Origin: Ampullaceana balthica | Lineage: Eukaryota; Mollusca; Gastropoda; Lymnaeidae | DNA: 64,000 nt | Assembly (NCBI GenBank): GCA_944989445.1 | Contig: CALYLW010000345.1 | Location: 1,044,689 to 1,108,688, forward strand | Direction: 5' to 3' | Shown: piece after piece, positions 13,001-23,058 of the stretch | Layout: every line of letters starts with the position of its first letter | Numbering within the stretch: the stretch's first letter is position 1 | Notes under the pieces: generated by a model | Seen by the model: the letters and a program-made list of their open reading frames with translations, nothing else | What the model was told of the DNA's origin: nothing | Database searches by the model: none | Made by a program: the position numbers and the translations under genes

Positions 13001-16000
13001 CTGCTCTGTTATTGTTCTTATTGTGTACTTTAATTGTAGTCTCATTGTTCTTTCATTGTTCTGAAACAACAAGAGTAAAAAAAAATACCCACAAAATTAT
13101 CATTATCAAAATCAAATCCTCAGAAACCCCTTCCAAAATGAATAAATAAAAATAGAGAAATGCTCTAATTAAGTTTCCCCCACATGGAATTAACTCATTA
13201 ACAACCCAGCGGTCTGCGGGCAATTTAAAAAAAAAGAAAAGCCGGGCCGGGAATCGACAGTGGGATTCAGAAAATGTTTAATTACGGCAAAACGTCAGTT
13301 CTGACTAGTCCCAACTCCAGGCCGCATGAATTCAGCAAGTTCAAGGTTGCTCCCTTTTCTCCCGGACAGGTCATGTTCATCTCGATGCAGACCCTCGTGA
13401 CCAGGTCCCTGCGCATGGTCAGCAACATCTTGATGGGCTACTACAACACGCTGTACATAAACCTCTGCCCACTGCCCTGCGGCGTCATTGCCGCATTCGC
13501 CACCTTCTTCACCATCGTCACCGCCACCATCAACTGCTTCTGTTATTGCTACTTTGGCACCAAGTTCCGGAGATGTTTCTTAAAGGTTTTACAGTTTCGT
13601 AACTTTTTAAAAATACGTTTCGATATGTAATTACTGCCAAATATTTACAGCACTAGTGTATTACCCGTCAAAAATAGACGGAAGTTTTCAAAATAAATGC
13701 ATTTCAGCAGATATCTATTTATTTTGAACAAATACACAGAATAAAAAATAATGTAAGATTTAACTTTTATTTTGTTTTTATTTTATTTTTTATTTTATTC
13801 ATTTATTTTCATTTTGAACAATTTTATGAGGTACGTTCGAAAAGAGTTATTTTTGGTGCAGTACTTTGGTGCGCTGCTTTCTAAAATTAGTAGCGTGACG
13901 GACGGGGCGAAAGTAGGGGACGGACGGACGGGACATACATTGCAAATTATGTATGTTGATATTATTACATAAATATGCCTTTTCATTTAACGGTGAATAT
14001 CTTTTATTAGCATATCTGGTTATTCTTTTAGGACTTATGTCAATAGATAATAATTGTTAACTTTTCGTTTATTAGAGTCTGCGGACTTGGCCATGTATAA
14101 AAACTTACATGAAACTTTATTTACTAAAAACTAAACACATTTCAAAGGTGTTGTTATTTTTATATTTATGCTGAAAAACATTACTTTTGAAAGACCTTAT
14201 AACATGACGTCATCTGATTTGATGTTTTCCACAGTGATAAATTACAGATTACAATTATTGTTAAATAATAATCAACTTTCAACGTGTTTAATGCTTGAGA
14301 GAAAGTTCTCATTATTTCAGTGTAATTCTCATGTTTTATATTCGAATCTTCAACAATTTTGTTTTTAAATATGCAAAGGAATAACAATTTGGACTTCTTT
14401 ATGCTTTACAGACACTACTTCTGTACAGAGGATCATTGCGTTCAACGTTTGTCCATGGTTTAAATAATAATTTAGTCTTGCATTTTTATTAACGTTTTGA
14501 ATGTTGACAGTGTGCAGGAATGCTGAAAATTTGTTGGTTTTCTTGGTTTGTTCAGGCAACTCATTCTACCCCATAATGATCTAAATGATTGTGTTTCTGA
14601 TCTAAATGATTGTGTTTCTGATCTAAATGATTGTGTTTGTGATCTAAATGATTGTGTTTCGGATCTAAATGATTGTGTTTCTGATCTAAATGATTGTGTT
14701 TCTGATCTAAATGATTGTGTTTCTGATGTAAATGATTGTGTTTCGGATCTAAATGATTGTGTTTCTGATCTAAATGATTGTGTTTCTGATCTAAATGATT
14801 GTGTTTCTGATCTAAATGATTGAGTTTCAGATCTAGATGATTGTGTTTCTGATCTAAGTGATTGTGTTTCTGATCTAAATTATTGTGTTTCTGATGTAAA
14901 TGATTGTGTTTCGGATCTAAATGATTGTGTTTCTGATCTAAATGATTGTGTTTCTGATCTAAATGATTGTGTTTCTGATCTAAATGATTGTGTTTCGGAT
15001 CTAAATTATTGTGTTTCTGATGTAAATGATTGTGTTTCTGATATAAATGATTGTGTTTCTGATCTAAATGATTGTGTTTCTGATCTAAGTGATTGTGTTT
15101 CTGATCTAAATGATTGTGTTTCTGATGTAAATGATTGTGTTTCGGATCTAAATGATTGTGTTTCTGATCTAAATGATTGTGTTTCTGATCTAAATGATTG
15201 TGTTTCTGATCTAAATGATTGAGTTTCAGATCTAGATGATTGTGTTTCTGATCTAAGTGATTGTGTTTCTGATCTAAATGATTGTGTTTCGGATCTAAAT
15301 TATTGTGTTTCTGATGTAAATGATTGTGTTTCTGATATAAATGATTGTGTTTCTGATCTAAATGATTGTGTTTCTGATCTAAATGATTGTGTTTCTGATC
15401 TAAATGATTGTGTTTCTGATCTAAATGATTGTGTTTCTGATCTAAATGATTGTGTTTCTGATCTAAATGATTCTGTTTCGGATCTAAATGATTGTGTTTC
15501 TGGTCTAAATGATTGTGTTTCTGATCTAAATGATTGTGTTTCTGATGTAAATGATTGTGTTTCTGATATAAATGATTGTGTTTCTGATCTAAATGATTGT
15601 GTTTCTGATCTAAATGATTGTGTTTCTGATCTAAATGATTGTGTTTCTGATCTAAATGATTCTGTTTCGGATCTAAATGATTGTGTTTCTGGTCTAAATG
15701 ATTGTGTTTCTGATCTAAATGATTGTGTTTCTGATGTAAATGATTGTGTTTCTGATATAAATGATTGTGTTTCTGATCTAAATGATTGTGTTTCTGATCT
15801 AAATGATTGGGTTTCTGATCTAAATGATTGTGTTGCTTATCTTATGATTGTGTTTCTGATTTAAATGATTGTGGTTCTGATCTAAATGATTGTGTTTCTG
15901 ATCTAAATGATTGTGTTTCTGATCTAAATGATTGTGTTTCGGATCTAAATTATTGTGTTTCTGATGTAAATGATTGTGTTTCTGATATAAATGATTGTGT

Positions 16001-19000
16001 TTCTGATCTAAATGATTGTGTTTCTGATCTAAAGTGATTGTGTTTCTGATCTAAATGATTGTGTTTCTGATCTAAATGATTGTGTTTCTGATCTAAATGA
16101 TTGTGTTTCTGATCTAAATGATTCTGTTTCGGATCTAAATGATTGTGTTTCTGGTCTAAATGATTGTGTTTCTGATCTAAATGATTGTGTTTCTGATGTA
16201 AATGATTGTGTTTCTGATATAAATGATTGTGTTTCTGATCTAAATGATTGTGTTTCTGATCTAAATGATTGTGTTTCTGATCTAAATGATTGTGTTTCTG
16301 ATCTAAATGATTGTGTTTCTGATCTGAATGATTGTGTTTCTGATCTAAATGATTGTGTTTCAGATGTAAATGATTGTGTTTCTGATCTAAATGATTGTGT
16401 TTCTGATCTAAATGATTGTGTTTCTGATCTAAATGATTGTGTTTCTGATCTAAATGATTCTGTTTCGGATCTAAATGATTGTGTTTCTGGTCTAAATGAT
16501 TGTGTTTCTGATCTAAATGATTGTGTTTCTGATGTAAATGATTGTGTTTCTGATCTAAATGATTGTGTTTCTGATCTAAATGATTGTGTTTCTGATCTAA
16601 ATGATTGTGTTTCTGATCTAAATGATTGTGTTTCTGATCTAAATGATTCTGTTTCGGATCTAAATGATTGTGTTTCTGGTCTAAATGATTGTGTTTCTGA
16701 TCTAAATGATTGTGTTTCTGATGTAAATGATTGTGTTTCTGATATAAATGATTGTGTTTCTGATCTAAATGATTGTGTTTCTGATCTAAATGATTGTGTT
16801 TCTGATCTAAATGATTGTGTTTCTGATCTAAATGATTCTGTTTCGGATCTAAATGATTGTGTTTCTGGTCTAAATGATTGTGTTTCTGATCTAAATGATT
16901 GTGTTTCTGATGTAAATGATTGTGTTTCTGATATAAATGATTGTGTTTCTGATCTAAATGATTGTGTTTCTGATCTAAATGATTGGGTTTCTGATCTAAA
17001 TGATTGTGTTGCTTATCTTATGATTGTGTTTCTGATTTAAATGATTGTGGTTCTGATCTAAATGATTGTGTTTCTGATCTAAATGATTGTGTTTCTGATC
17101 TAAATGATTGTGTTTCGGATCTAAATTATTGTGTTTCTGATGTAAATGATTGTGTTTCTGATATAAATGATTGTGTTTCTGATCTAAATGATTGTGTTTC
17201 TGATCTAAGTGATTGTGTTTCTGATCTAAATGATTGTGTTTCTGATATAAATGATTGTGTTTCTGATCTAAATGATTGTGTTTCTGATCTAAATGATTCT
17301 GTTTCGGATCTAAATGATTGTGTTTCTGGTCTAAATGATTGTGTTTCTGATCTAAATGATTGTGTTTCTGATGTAAATGATTGTGTTTCTGATATAAATG
17401 ATTGTGTTTCTGATCTAAATGATTGTGTTTCTGATCTAAATGATTGTGTTTCTGATCTAAATGATTGTGTTTCTGATCTAAATGATTGTGTTTCTGATCT
17501 GAATGATTGTGTTTCTGATCTAAATGATTGTGTTTCAGATGTAAATGATTGTGTTTCTGATCTAAATGATTGTGTTTCTGATCTAAATGATTGTGTTTCT
17601 GATCTAAATGATTGTGTTTCTGATCTAAATGATTCTGTTTCGGATCTAAATGATTGTGTTTCTGGTCTAAATGATTGTGTTTCTGATCTAAATGATTGTG
17701 TTTCTGATGTAAATGATTGTGTTTCTGATATAAATGATTGTGTTTCTGATCTAAATGATTCTGTTTCGGATCTAAATGATTGTGTTTCTGATGTAAATGA
17801 TTGTGTTTCTGATATAAATGATTGTGTTTCTGATCTAAATGATTGTGTTTCTGATCTAAATGATTGGGTTTCTGATCTAAATGATTGTGTTGCTTATCTT
17901 ATGATGTGTTTCTGATTTAAATGATTGTGGTTCTGATCTAAATGATTGTGTTTCTGATCTAAATGATTGTGTTTCTGATCTAAATGATTGTGTTTCGGAT
18001 CTAAATTATTGTGTTTCTGATGTAAATGATTGTGTTTCTGATATAAATGATTGTGTTTCTGATCTAAATGATTGTGTTTCTGATCTAAGTGATTGTGTTT
18101 CTGATCTAAATGATTGTGTTTCTGATATAAATGATTGTGTTTCTGATCTAAATGATTGTGTTTCTGATCTAAATGATTCTGTTTCGGATCTAAATGATTG
18201 TGTTTCTGGTCTAAATGATTGTGTTTCTGATCTAAATGATTGTGTTTCTGATGTAAATGATTGTGTTTCTGATATAAATGATTGTGTTTCTGATCTAAAT
18301 GATTGTGTTTCTGATCTAAATGATTGTGTTTCTGATCTAAATGATTGTGTTTCTGATCTAAATGATTGTGTTTCTGATCTGAATGATTGTGTTTCTGATC
18401 TAAATGATTGTGTTTCAGATGTAAATGATTGTGTTTCTGATCTAAATGATTGTGTTTCTGATCTAAATGATTGTGTTTCTGATCTAAATGATTGTGTTTC
18501 TGATCTAAATGATTCTGTTTTCGGATCTAAATGATTGTGTTTCTGGTCTAAATGATTGTGTTTCTGATCTAAATGATTGTGTTTCTGATGTAAATGATTG
18601 TGTTTCTGATATAAATGATTGTGTTTCTGATCTAAATGATTGTGTTTCTGATCTAAATGATTGTGTTTCTGATCTAAATGATTGTGTTTCTGATCTAAAT
18701 GATTGTGTTTCTGATCTGAATGATTGTGTTTCTGATCTAAATGATTGTGTTTCAGATGTAAATGATTGTGTTTCTGATCTAAATGATTGGGTTTCTGATC
18801 TAAATGATTGTGTTGCTTATCTTATGATTGTGTTTCTGATCTAAATGATTGTGTTTCTGATCTAAATGATTGTGTATCTTTCAGAAATATGGCTGCGGTG
18901 TTTTCATTAAGGGCTCTCTTCGCAAGAGCAGAAGTGATCTCAGGATGACGTCATCGTCCTCCTTTCGTCGCAGTACTTCCGGTTCATGCAGCCGTCAGGT

Positions 19001-19082
19001 CAACAAGTCGACAGTGTCCTACCAACTCAGTATAGGGACCTCTGAAACAAGCAACGATTCAATGAAAGAAAGACGGAGCTAA
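6953..19082 (+). CDS. Divergent rhodopsin-type GPCR (neuropeptide/FMRFamide-receptor-like), six exons, 5' part missing
   Basis: Joined exons 6953-7047, 7537-7651, 8961-9174, 11503-11670, 13370-13585 and 18885-19082 give one continuous frame; every junction has GT..AG and matching phase (1, 2, 0, 0, 0). The product runs from TM2 (LYLVSVSIYDVIFLL) through TM3 (ending SIDR), TM4, an ECL2 with an NQT glycosylation site, TM5 (DSVIPVVAIATLNIV), TM6 (starting ITALVMFISM), TM7 (TATINCFCYCYFG) and helix 8 (KFRRCFLK), to a Ser/Arg-rich cytoplasmic tail. By family it should be a plasma-membrane receptor coupling a ligand, probably a peptide, to G proteins. DRY reads DRA, NPxxY reads NCFCY, TM6 lacks CWxP, and the usual TM3-ECL2 cysteine pair is absent. 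The exon for the N-terminus and TM1 was not found in 1-6952. The ligand is unknown; the FMRFamide-receptor resemblance is a pattern judgement. Confidence 0.85.
7537..7651 (+). CDS. GPCR exon 2 (ECL1-TM3, DR of the DRY motif)
   Basis: The acceptor AG is at 7535-7536 and the donor GTGAGT at 7652. The leading GC completes the Gly codon left open by the previous exon. It encodes DDWHDAYVIVSYPF and TM3 up to TMSID plus the first two bases of an Arg codon. TM3 position 3.25 is Tyr, not Cys. The donor is the first copy of a 12-copy tandem array. Confidence 0.9.
7652..7925 (+). repeat. 22-bp minisatellite made of tandem 5' splice-site copies
   Basis: Starting exactly at the GT of the exon 2 donor, a 22-bp unit repeats in strict register at 7652, 7674, 7696, 7718, 7740, 7762, 7784, 7806, 7828, 7850, 7872 and 7894, with a partial unit at 7916. 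Most units begin GTGAGT or GTAAGT and many are preceded by CAG, so each looks like a usable donor. Units after 7828 are more diverged. Confidence 0.9.
8145..8945 (+). repeat. 39/40-bp minisatellite with a 118-bp higher-order unit
   Basis: The repeat reads like GAATGCCCCTCAACTACTTA followed by TTTTATACATGACAATATT (39 bp); a variant with ACATAA is 40 bp. In the centre the order 40+39+39 recurs every 118 bp. More diverged units extend upstream to about 8030. The array lies in GPCR intron 2 and stops about 15 bp before the exon 3 acceptor. Open frames of 70-150 codons crossing it are by-products of the 39-bp period. Confidence 0.92.
8961..9174 (+). CDS. GPCR exon 3 (ICL2, TM4, ECL2)
   Basis: The acceptor is CTTGCAG ending at 8960; the donor GTGAAT starts at 9175. 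One base completes the Arg codon, then 71 codons follow: ALCIAMPLRWQ (ICL2), TM4 VTLVMVFIVSSVLVVPMMM, and an ECL2 with NQT. There is no Cys in ECL2. Confidence 0.9.
9463..9820 (+). repeat. Dispersed repeat, ACCACGTTTTTATTAAC family, copy 1
   Basis: It begins with TACCACGTTTTTATTAAC and carries GCCAACGTAAAATTAAACCA and ATCGATCGAATGTACCG, also found in copies near 10345, 35350 and 36860. The element type is unknown. It lies inside GPCR intron 3. Confidence 0.7.
9898..10344. mobile_element. Foldback element: about 180-bp arms, 83-bp loop
   Basis: The arms 9898-10080 and 10164-10344 are imperfect reverse complements; the outer ends read AAATAAATAGAAGTAAAA and TTTTACTTCTATTTATTT, the inner ends GGGCGGGCGC and GCGCCCGCCC. 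No coding capacity is seen. A related palindrome is near 37260-37614. It lies inside GPCR intron 3, so the pre-mRNA could form a long hairpin. Confidence 0.85.
10345..10660 (+). repeat. Dispersed repeat, ACCACGTTTTTATTAAC family, copy 2
   Basis: This is the same sequence order as the 9463 copy: ACCACGTTTTTATTAAC, GCCAACGTAAAATTAAACCA, then GATCGATCGAATGTACCG. It directly abuts the right arm of the foldback element, so the two copies of this family flank the palindrome. Confidence 0.65.
11040..11475 (-). mobile_element. Putative Helitron-like non-autonomous element
   Basis: Read on the - strand it ends GACGGGTGTACGCTAGT, which fits the Helitron 3' terminus CTRRT. A shared segment (GGTGCGCTGCTTTCTAAAAT) is also in the 13650-13985 copy. 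A short tandem partial copy lies just before it at about 10975. No helicase coding is seen. It lies in GPCR intron 3, just upstream of exon 4. Confidence 0.45.
11503..11670 (+). CDS. GPCR exon 4 (TM5, ICL3)
   Basis: The acceptor is TTTACCACAG ending at 11502; the donor GTAAGC starts at 11671. Exactly 56 codons at phase 0. It encodes TM5 with the conserved proline (DSVIPVVAIATLNIV), then ICL3 (YRQNKLRKVMSSKGGKEG), ending TNRITAL at the start of TM6. Confidence 0.9.
11797..11981. mobile_element. hAT MITE with 8-bp target duplication
   Basis: The terminal inverted repeats AAGTGCTTCTCAAC and GTTTCAGAAGCACTG are hAT-like. They are flanked by the perfect 8-bp direct repeat CTCTAGGC at 11789-11796 and 11982-11989. 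The element is 185 bp with no coding capacity and lies in GPCR intron 4. Confidence 0.85.
11990..13369. other. Rest of GPCR intron 4, no gene seen
   Basis: AT-rich sequence with a short GTGGATGATGAGGTAGATTA-type repeat near 12140-12215. A hydrophobic open frame at 12970-13060 was considered as a TM6 exon and rejected, because exons 4 and 5 join directly in phase and already provide TM6. Confidence 0.5.
13370..13585 (+). CDS. GPCR exon 5 (TM6, ECL3, TM7, helix 8)
   Basis: The acceptor is CCCGGACAG ending at 13369; the donor is the GT at 13586 (AAG then GTTTTA, weak). 72 codons, phase 0 at both ends. Joined to exon 4, TM6 is ITALVMFISMQTLVTRSLRM, unusually with Arg residues and no CWxP. ECL3 is YYNTLYINLCPLPC and TM7 ends TATINCFCYCYFG, where NC replaces NP. 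KFRRCFLK fits helix 8. Confidence 0.88.
13650..13985 (-). mobile_element. Putative Helitron-like non-autonomous element, second copy
   Basis: On the - strand it ends ACGGGTAATACACTAGT, the same terminus as at 28834, and shares GGTGCGCTGCTTTCTAAAAT with the 11040-11475 copy. It lies in GPCR intron 5 and has no recognisable protein coding. Confidence 0.45.
14577..18872 (+). repeat. 21-bp minisatellite, about 200 copies, in the last GPCR intron
   Basis: The unit is GATCTAAATGATTGTGTTTC plus T, repeated for about 4.3 kb with point variants (GTAAAT, ATAAAT, GATTCTGTTTCGG, GGTCTAAAT). A diagnostic variant containing GCTTATCTTATGAT occurs at 15835, 17011, 17892 and 18815, spacings of 1176, 881 and 923, so large blocks were duplicated. 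Because 21 is a multiple of 3, frames reading DLNDCVS stay open for up to 303 codons (17004-17915). This is intron, not coding sequence. Confidence 0.95.
18885..19082 (+). CDS. GPCR exon 6 (C-terminal tail and stop)
   Basis: The acceptor TATCTTTCAG ends at 18884. Phase 0; 65 codons and TAA at 19080-19082. It encodes a basic, Ser-rich tail (KYGCGVFIKGSLRKSRSDLR, then SSSSFRRS and later SETSNDSMKERRS) with many potential kinase sites. The repeat array ends only about 12 bp upstream, and the acceptor looks like a modified repeat unit. Confidence 0.88.
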   Translation, partial: KYGCGVFIKGSLRKSRSDLRMTSSSSFRRSTSGSCSRQVNKSTVSYQLSIGTSETSNDSMKERRS

Positions 19083-19177
19083 CATCTCAAACGTACACAG
19101 AAGATTACTACCAAGTTTTTCATAAAGAAATTACTTTTTTTTAAAACAACAGCATGTAAAAAAAACAGCAACAACAT

Positions 19178-19208
<31 letters not shown>

Positions 19209-19429
19209 CAACGTTTTCACATTGCAGCAAGAATCGGAACACAACGGGATGGAGCGCGTCCATTGAGTACAGAGACTGAATGGATTTTCAATAGCTAAAA
19301 GACTTGATGTTTACACACACACAATTCTTCTTGTAACTTATTGGTTGGTCAGTGGAACACAACTATAAACAAATTATAAAAATTTAAAAAAATGAAATAA
19401 CAAACAGACACAACTTTCTATATCTGATA

Positions 19430-20450
19430 ATATAAAACCCCGTAAAAAACGAGTTTTGACTATAAATCCTTTATAAACGAGACATAACTAAAAGAATGTT
19501 CATTATAATACGATACGTATTTCCAACAAGGAATTTCCGATTATTTATCAAGGGAAATCATTCTAGATTACAATAAAAGTCGATTCAAAATCAAATAAGT
19601 AATTAGAGAAAACTAAACACAATATGACGTCATATCCCCTCCCGCTAAAATCACACCAAGAATGTGTCAATATAATGCGCACCACGCAACAATCTAACAC
19701 AAGCATTCACAAAGCGGGAAAACCCCATTAATTATCATTCTAGATTACATTAGAAGTCATTTCAAGTCAATAATTTTGAAACTAAACAAAACAATTGCTT
19801 TCAAAAATTGTTTCTAAAATTACTGGAGTTGAATGACAGAGATTGTTGTTAATTCCTACTCCAACATTGTTCTAAATATTATTAGCTATTGTTTGACGTT
19901 TGTTTCAACCCGATAGATGTTATGGTTGGCGAGAAATTGACAAAATACTGACATTTTTTCGTTTTTTTTTAATTTTCCAGGAAATCCAGTAAACCTTTTC
20001 TGTATTTTTTTGGCCGTTGCACATCCTTGGGACCTCTTAGCATATTTGCAACGGACCCGAACCCTCTATCTGGTATGGTTCAGGAGGAGTTGCATGTGCA
20101 AGAGTTAGAGACATTTCGAATCTATAAACGCAATTTTTCCAGGGGAAATTGCGTTAAAAACGTCTACAGTCTGCCTGCTAAATTTCAGCTCGATTTGATC
20201 ACGGGAAAGGGGTTATAAAAACATGTTTAACAAAGTGCGCACCGTGTTGTGACAGATTAACAATTAATTGCATTTACATTTACAGATCTGAAATATAATT
20301 TTAAAAAGTATCCTCAATATAATACGCACCACACGGCGCAATAGGAAAGTATTGAAATGGTCGTTCAATATAATACACACCGCGACAATCTAGCACAAAA
20401 ATTAAAATGCTATATAGAGATCAATAGAGATAATCTAAAAATGTATTAAT
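19430..20450 (+). repeat. Dispersed repeat (copy A, left part), host of nested insertions
   Basis: It shares its start (TTTGACTATAAATCC, GAGACATAACTAA, GTTCATTATAATACG) and later parts (CAATATAATACGCACC, TCTAGCACAAAAATTAA) with the 31090-32200 repeat. The right part resumes at 23059 after a LINE insertion, and a TIR element occupies 19514-20155. Confidence 0.6.
19514..20155. mobile_element. Short TIR element (ACGCAATTTCC ends)
   Basis: The left end ACGTATTTCCAACAAGGAA and the right end GGGGAAATTGCGT form inverted repeats; a hairpin (ACGCAATTTTTCC / GGGGAAATTGCGT) sits at the right end. A paralogue is at 39764-40949, there split by a LINE. No coding sequence seen. The superfamily is unknown. 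Confidence 0.55.
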
Positions 20451-21151
20451 TAATAAGACTTCCTTTTGGGTAAGGAGCAAACTGTAATAATTAATGAATC
20501 AAAATCTGTACCAATAAAGGTTAACTCAGGAGTTCCACAAGGAACTGTGCTAGGTCCCTTACTCTTTTAAATTACATAAATGATTTACCCAACAACATCT
20601 CAACAGGAACAAAAAGTCAGGTTATTTGCTGATGATTGTATAATATATAGAACAATTAAACCAGAACAAGATAGCAAAATTTTACAAAAGGACTAACTGG
20701 AGCATGTCTTTCCACCCAGAAAAGTTCCAACTGTTAAGAGTAACAAAGAAAAAGAAACAAATAAATTCAAAATATTTCATTCATGGAAAAGAACTGACCC
20801 AAACTAAAGATGCAAAATACTTAGGAGTCATAATAAATGAGAAACTATCATGGAATCCCCATGTCAATGAAGTTAGTTAAAAAATCAAACAAAACCTTAG
20901 GCTTTATAAAAAGAAACTTTTACAAATGTAATAGAGATAAGAGATATAAAACTAAAAATGCTATCTCACTTTGGTGAGACCTGTACTAGAATATGCATCT
21001 TCTGTATTGGACCCATCCACCAAAGAAAACATTGATAAACTAGAACAAATTCAAAAAAGAGCTGTCAGATTTATTCCTGGAGACTATTCAAAACTGACAA
21101 GAATAACACCATTAGTTAAATCATTAAACCTTGAAACACTAGAGGATAGAA

Positions 21152-22711
21152 CAGTGGTTCTTAACCTTTTGAAGTCGAGGAGCACTTTTGATCATGACAA
21201 AAATTTGGGGAGCACCAAAATCAAGGAGTAAAAAAACAAACAAATACACATACGTAAGACTTTTATTGAAAATAAAACATTATGACATAAAAGTTTAAAA
21301 TTATAACATAACAAACAAATTTTTAATAAACATAAATTTAATACGTAAAAAAATAACATTGAGCAAAATTTAATTCAGAAAAATAAAAAGATTTAATGTG
21401 AAACCTGAGCTTGACGGTTTTTACAAATTTCAGTGATACTTGGACCAATTTTAGAAATAGCTACCCTCAATTCTTCATCCAAATTAGTAAGTGTTGCTTG
21501 TTTTTTAATTTTTATGTTGGTGACTATCGAGAAACCGAGTTCACACAAATATGATGTTGACAATTGCAACAAGATTTTAAGTGACGTCATGGAGAGAGCT
21601 GAGTATTCTTCTTGCACATAGATCCAAAATTGCTCCAGAACTAGAACCATTTCGGAAAATTTTATTTTAAGTGTACGATCCGATGATAGGTTGATTAATT
21701 CTTCTTCTTCTTGGTATGACAACTTACTATTTGATGTATCAACCGTGGCTAAGGGATTACGTATCCAGTCATATGTTTCTACGTTTATTGATGGAAAATA
21801 AAATTCAATCTTTTCTTCTAATAAAGTTAAATGCTCTGTTACTGCTGAAATAATTTCGTCGGTAGTGTTATCATTAAGAGAAGGAAAGATATCTACTTTC
21901 TTTTTCTCCAACAAACGATTTTTCAAAAAAATTACTTTTTTCCGAAAGGCTGTCAATTTGTCGGTCGATGTTAGAAAAATTTCTTTTCTGCCTTGAAGGC
22001 TGGTATTAACACAATTTAAATAATCAAAAATATCAGCTAAATATGCCAATTTAGCACACCAAATTGTCATTTTGAAGATATTCCACAAAATTATCTATAT
22101 TTTCATTTTGGAAAAAGGTCATCAATTCATCCTTCAGTTCTAAGAAACGACGTAACACTTTTCATCTGGATAAATATCTCACTTCTGAATGCAAAAGCAA
22201 AGATTTGTACTTGGCTTCCATAGAGATGCAAAGATTTTTAAAGACGCGTATTTTCAAAGGTCTCGATTTTATGAAGTTTACCATATTTACAACTTTGTCT
22301 AGCACAGGTTTTAATGCTATTGGTAATGTTTTGGACACCAGAGATTCTCTGTGCAGAAAACAGTGAGTAGATATAATATTGGCTTTTCTTTTCTTGGCGA
22401 AAGTCACACACCCTTTTAATGAGCCTACCATTGTTGGAGCACCGTCCTTACAAATTCCCACACACAACTCTTATGATATTTTGAATTGTTCGAAATAGGA
22501 AGAAATAGAATCAAAGACATCTTGTCCTGTCGAACGTTCGGTAAGCTCAAGACAGCATAGTCCCCGTTTGGACTACCTATTATAAGCATTTGTTCAGCTC
22601 AAAAAGATAGAGTGAGTGAACATTAAATTTTGAGTTTCATAATTTCGCGGAGCACTTGCAACTACCTCGCGGAGCACCAGTGCTCCGCGGAGCACCGGTT
22701 AAGAACCACTG
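21152..22711 (-). mobile_element. hAT element with perfect 15-bp TIRs and 8-bp TSD
   Basis: The ends CAGTGGTTCTTAACC and GGTTAAGAACCACTG are exact inverted repeats. GGATAGAA flanks both sides (21144-21151, 22712-22719) and occurs once at the homologous site of the intact LINE copy near 42026. 1560 bp, internally deleted. It carries a broken transposase on the - strand. Confidence 0.95.
21393..22467 (-). pseudogene. SCAND3/ZBED5-like hAT transposase fragment
   Basis: On the - strand 22467-22162 encodes CKDGAPTMVGSLKGCV and HCFLHRESLVSK, ending EVRYLSR. A frame change and stops lie between 22162 and 22088. 22088-21393 encodes LADIFDYLNCVNTSLQGR and the C-terminal hAT dimerisation region with YLCELGFSIVTNIKIKK, ending AQVSH. 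The BED zinc finger and N-terminal half are absent, so it cannot make a full transposase. The related transposase at 58943-60768 also ends AQVSH. Confidence 0.85.
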
Positions 22712-23058
22712 GGATAGAAGAACCAACAGTAAAGTAGTAATCATACATAAAGCAATTAATTCTAATTTAGAAATACAACACAAAGATAACTTAATACAAC
22801 CCTCAGGTAGACATAAGGATAAAAACACCTTTCTTATTCCGTATGCAAGAACAAACACATACAAGTTTTCGTTCTTCCCGTCCGGAATTCGGGCGTGGAA
22901 TGGGTTGCCTGAAGAAACCAGGAAAACCAACACTTTATCAACATTTAAATCTCTAATAAAAATGCAGGACTAAACACAAACCATAGATAAGCGTAGGACG
23001 CAATAATCTTCTGTATAGAAGGAGCGTCTGTAACAGATAAGATAAGATAAGGTAAGAT

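Larger units (their letters stand above)
20450..23058 (+). mobile_element. 5'-truncated LINE (CR1/Jockey-like), interrupted by a hAT element
   Basis: Translated fragments show the reverse transcriptase palm motif VNSGVPQGTVLGPLL (near 20520-20568) and FADDC (near 20628), then SFHPEKFQLLRVTKK, VRPVLEYASSVLDPS and, after the hAT insertion, the C-terminal FPSGIRAWNGLPEE. Stops and frameshifts disrupt it. It ends in a GATAA-type microsatellite tail (about 23030-23058). The flanks align with the uninterrupted 31090-32200 repeat, which fixes the insertion. The 41567-42375 copy is the uninterrupted comparison. Confidence 0.85.

Noticed and set aside
12871..13149. Hydrophobic 92-codon frame as a missing TM6 exon
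   Set aside because: Exons 4 and 5 join at phase 0 and already supply TM6; no convincing donor follows the hydrophobic stretch.
14548..18844. Repeat protein DLNDCVS up to 303 codons
   Set aside because: It is a 21-bp intronic minisatellite between GPCR exons 5 and 6. The frame is only open because the period is divisible by three, and it does not join the last exon in frame.
19572..19577. AATAAA as the GPCR polyadenylation signal
   Set aside because: It is about 490 bp after the stop and inside a mobile element; AT-rich DNA contains such hexamers by chance.
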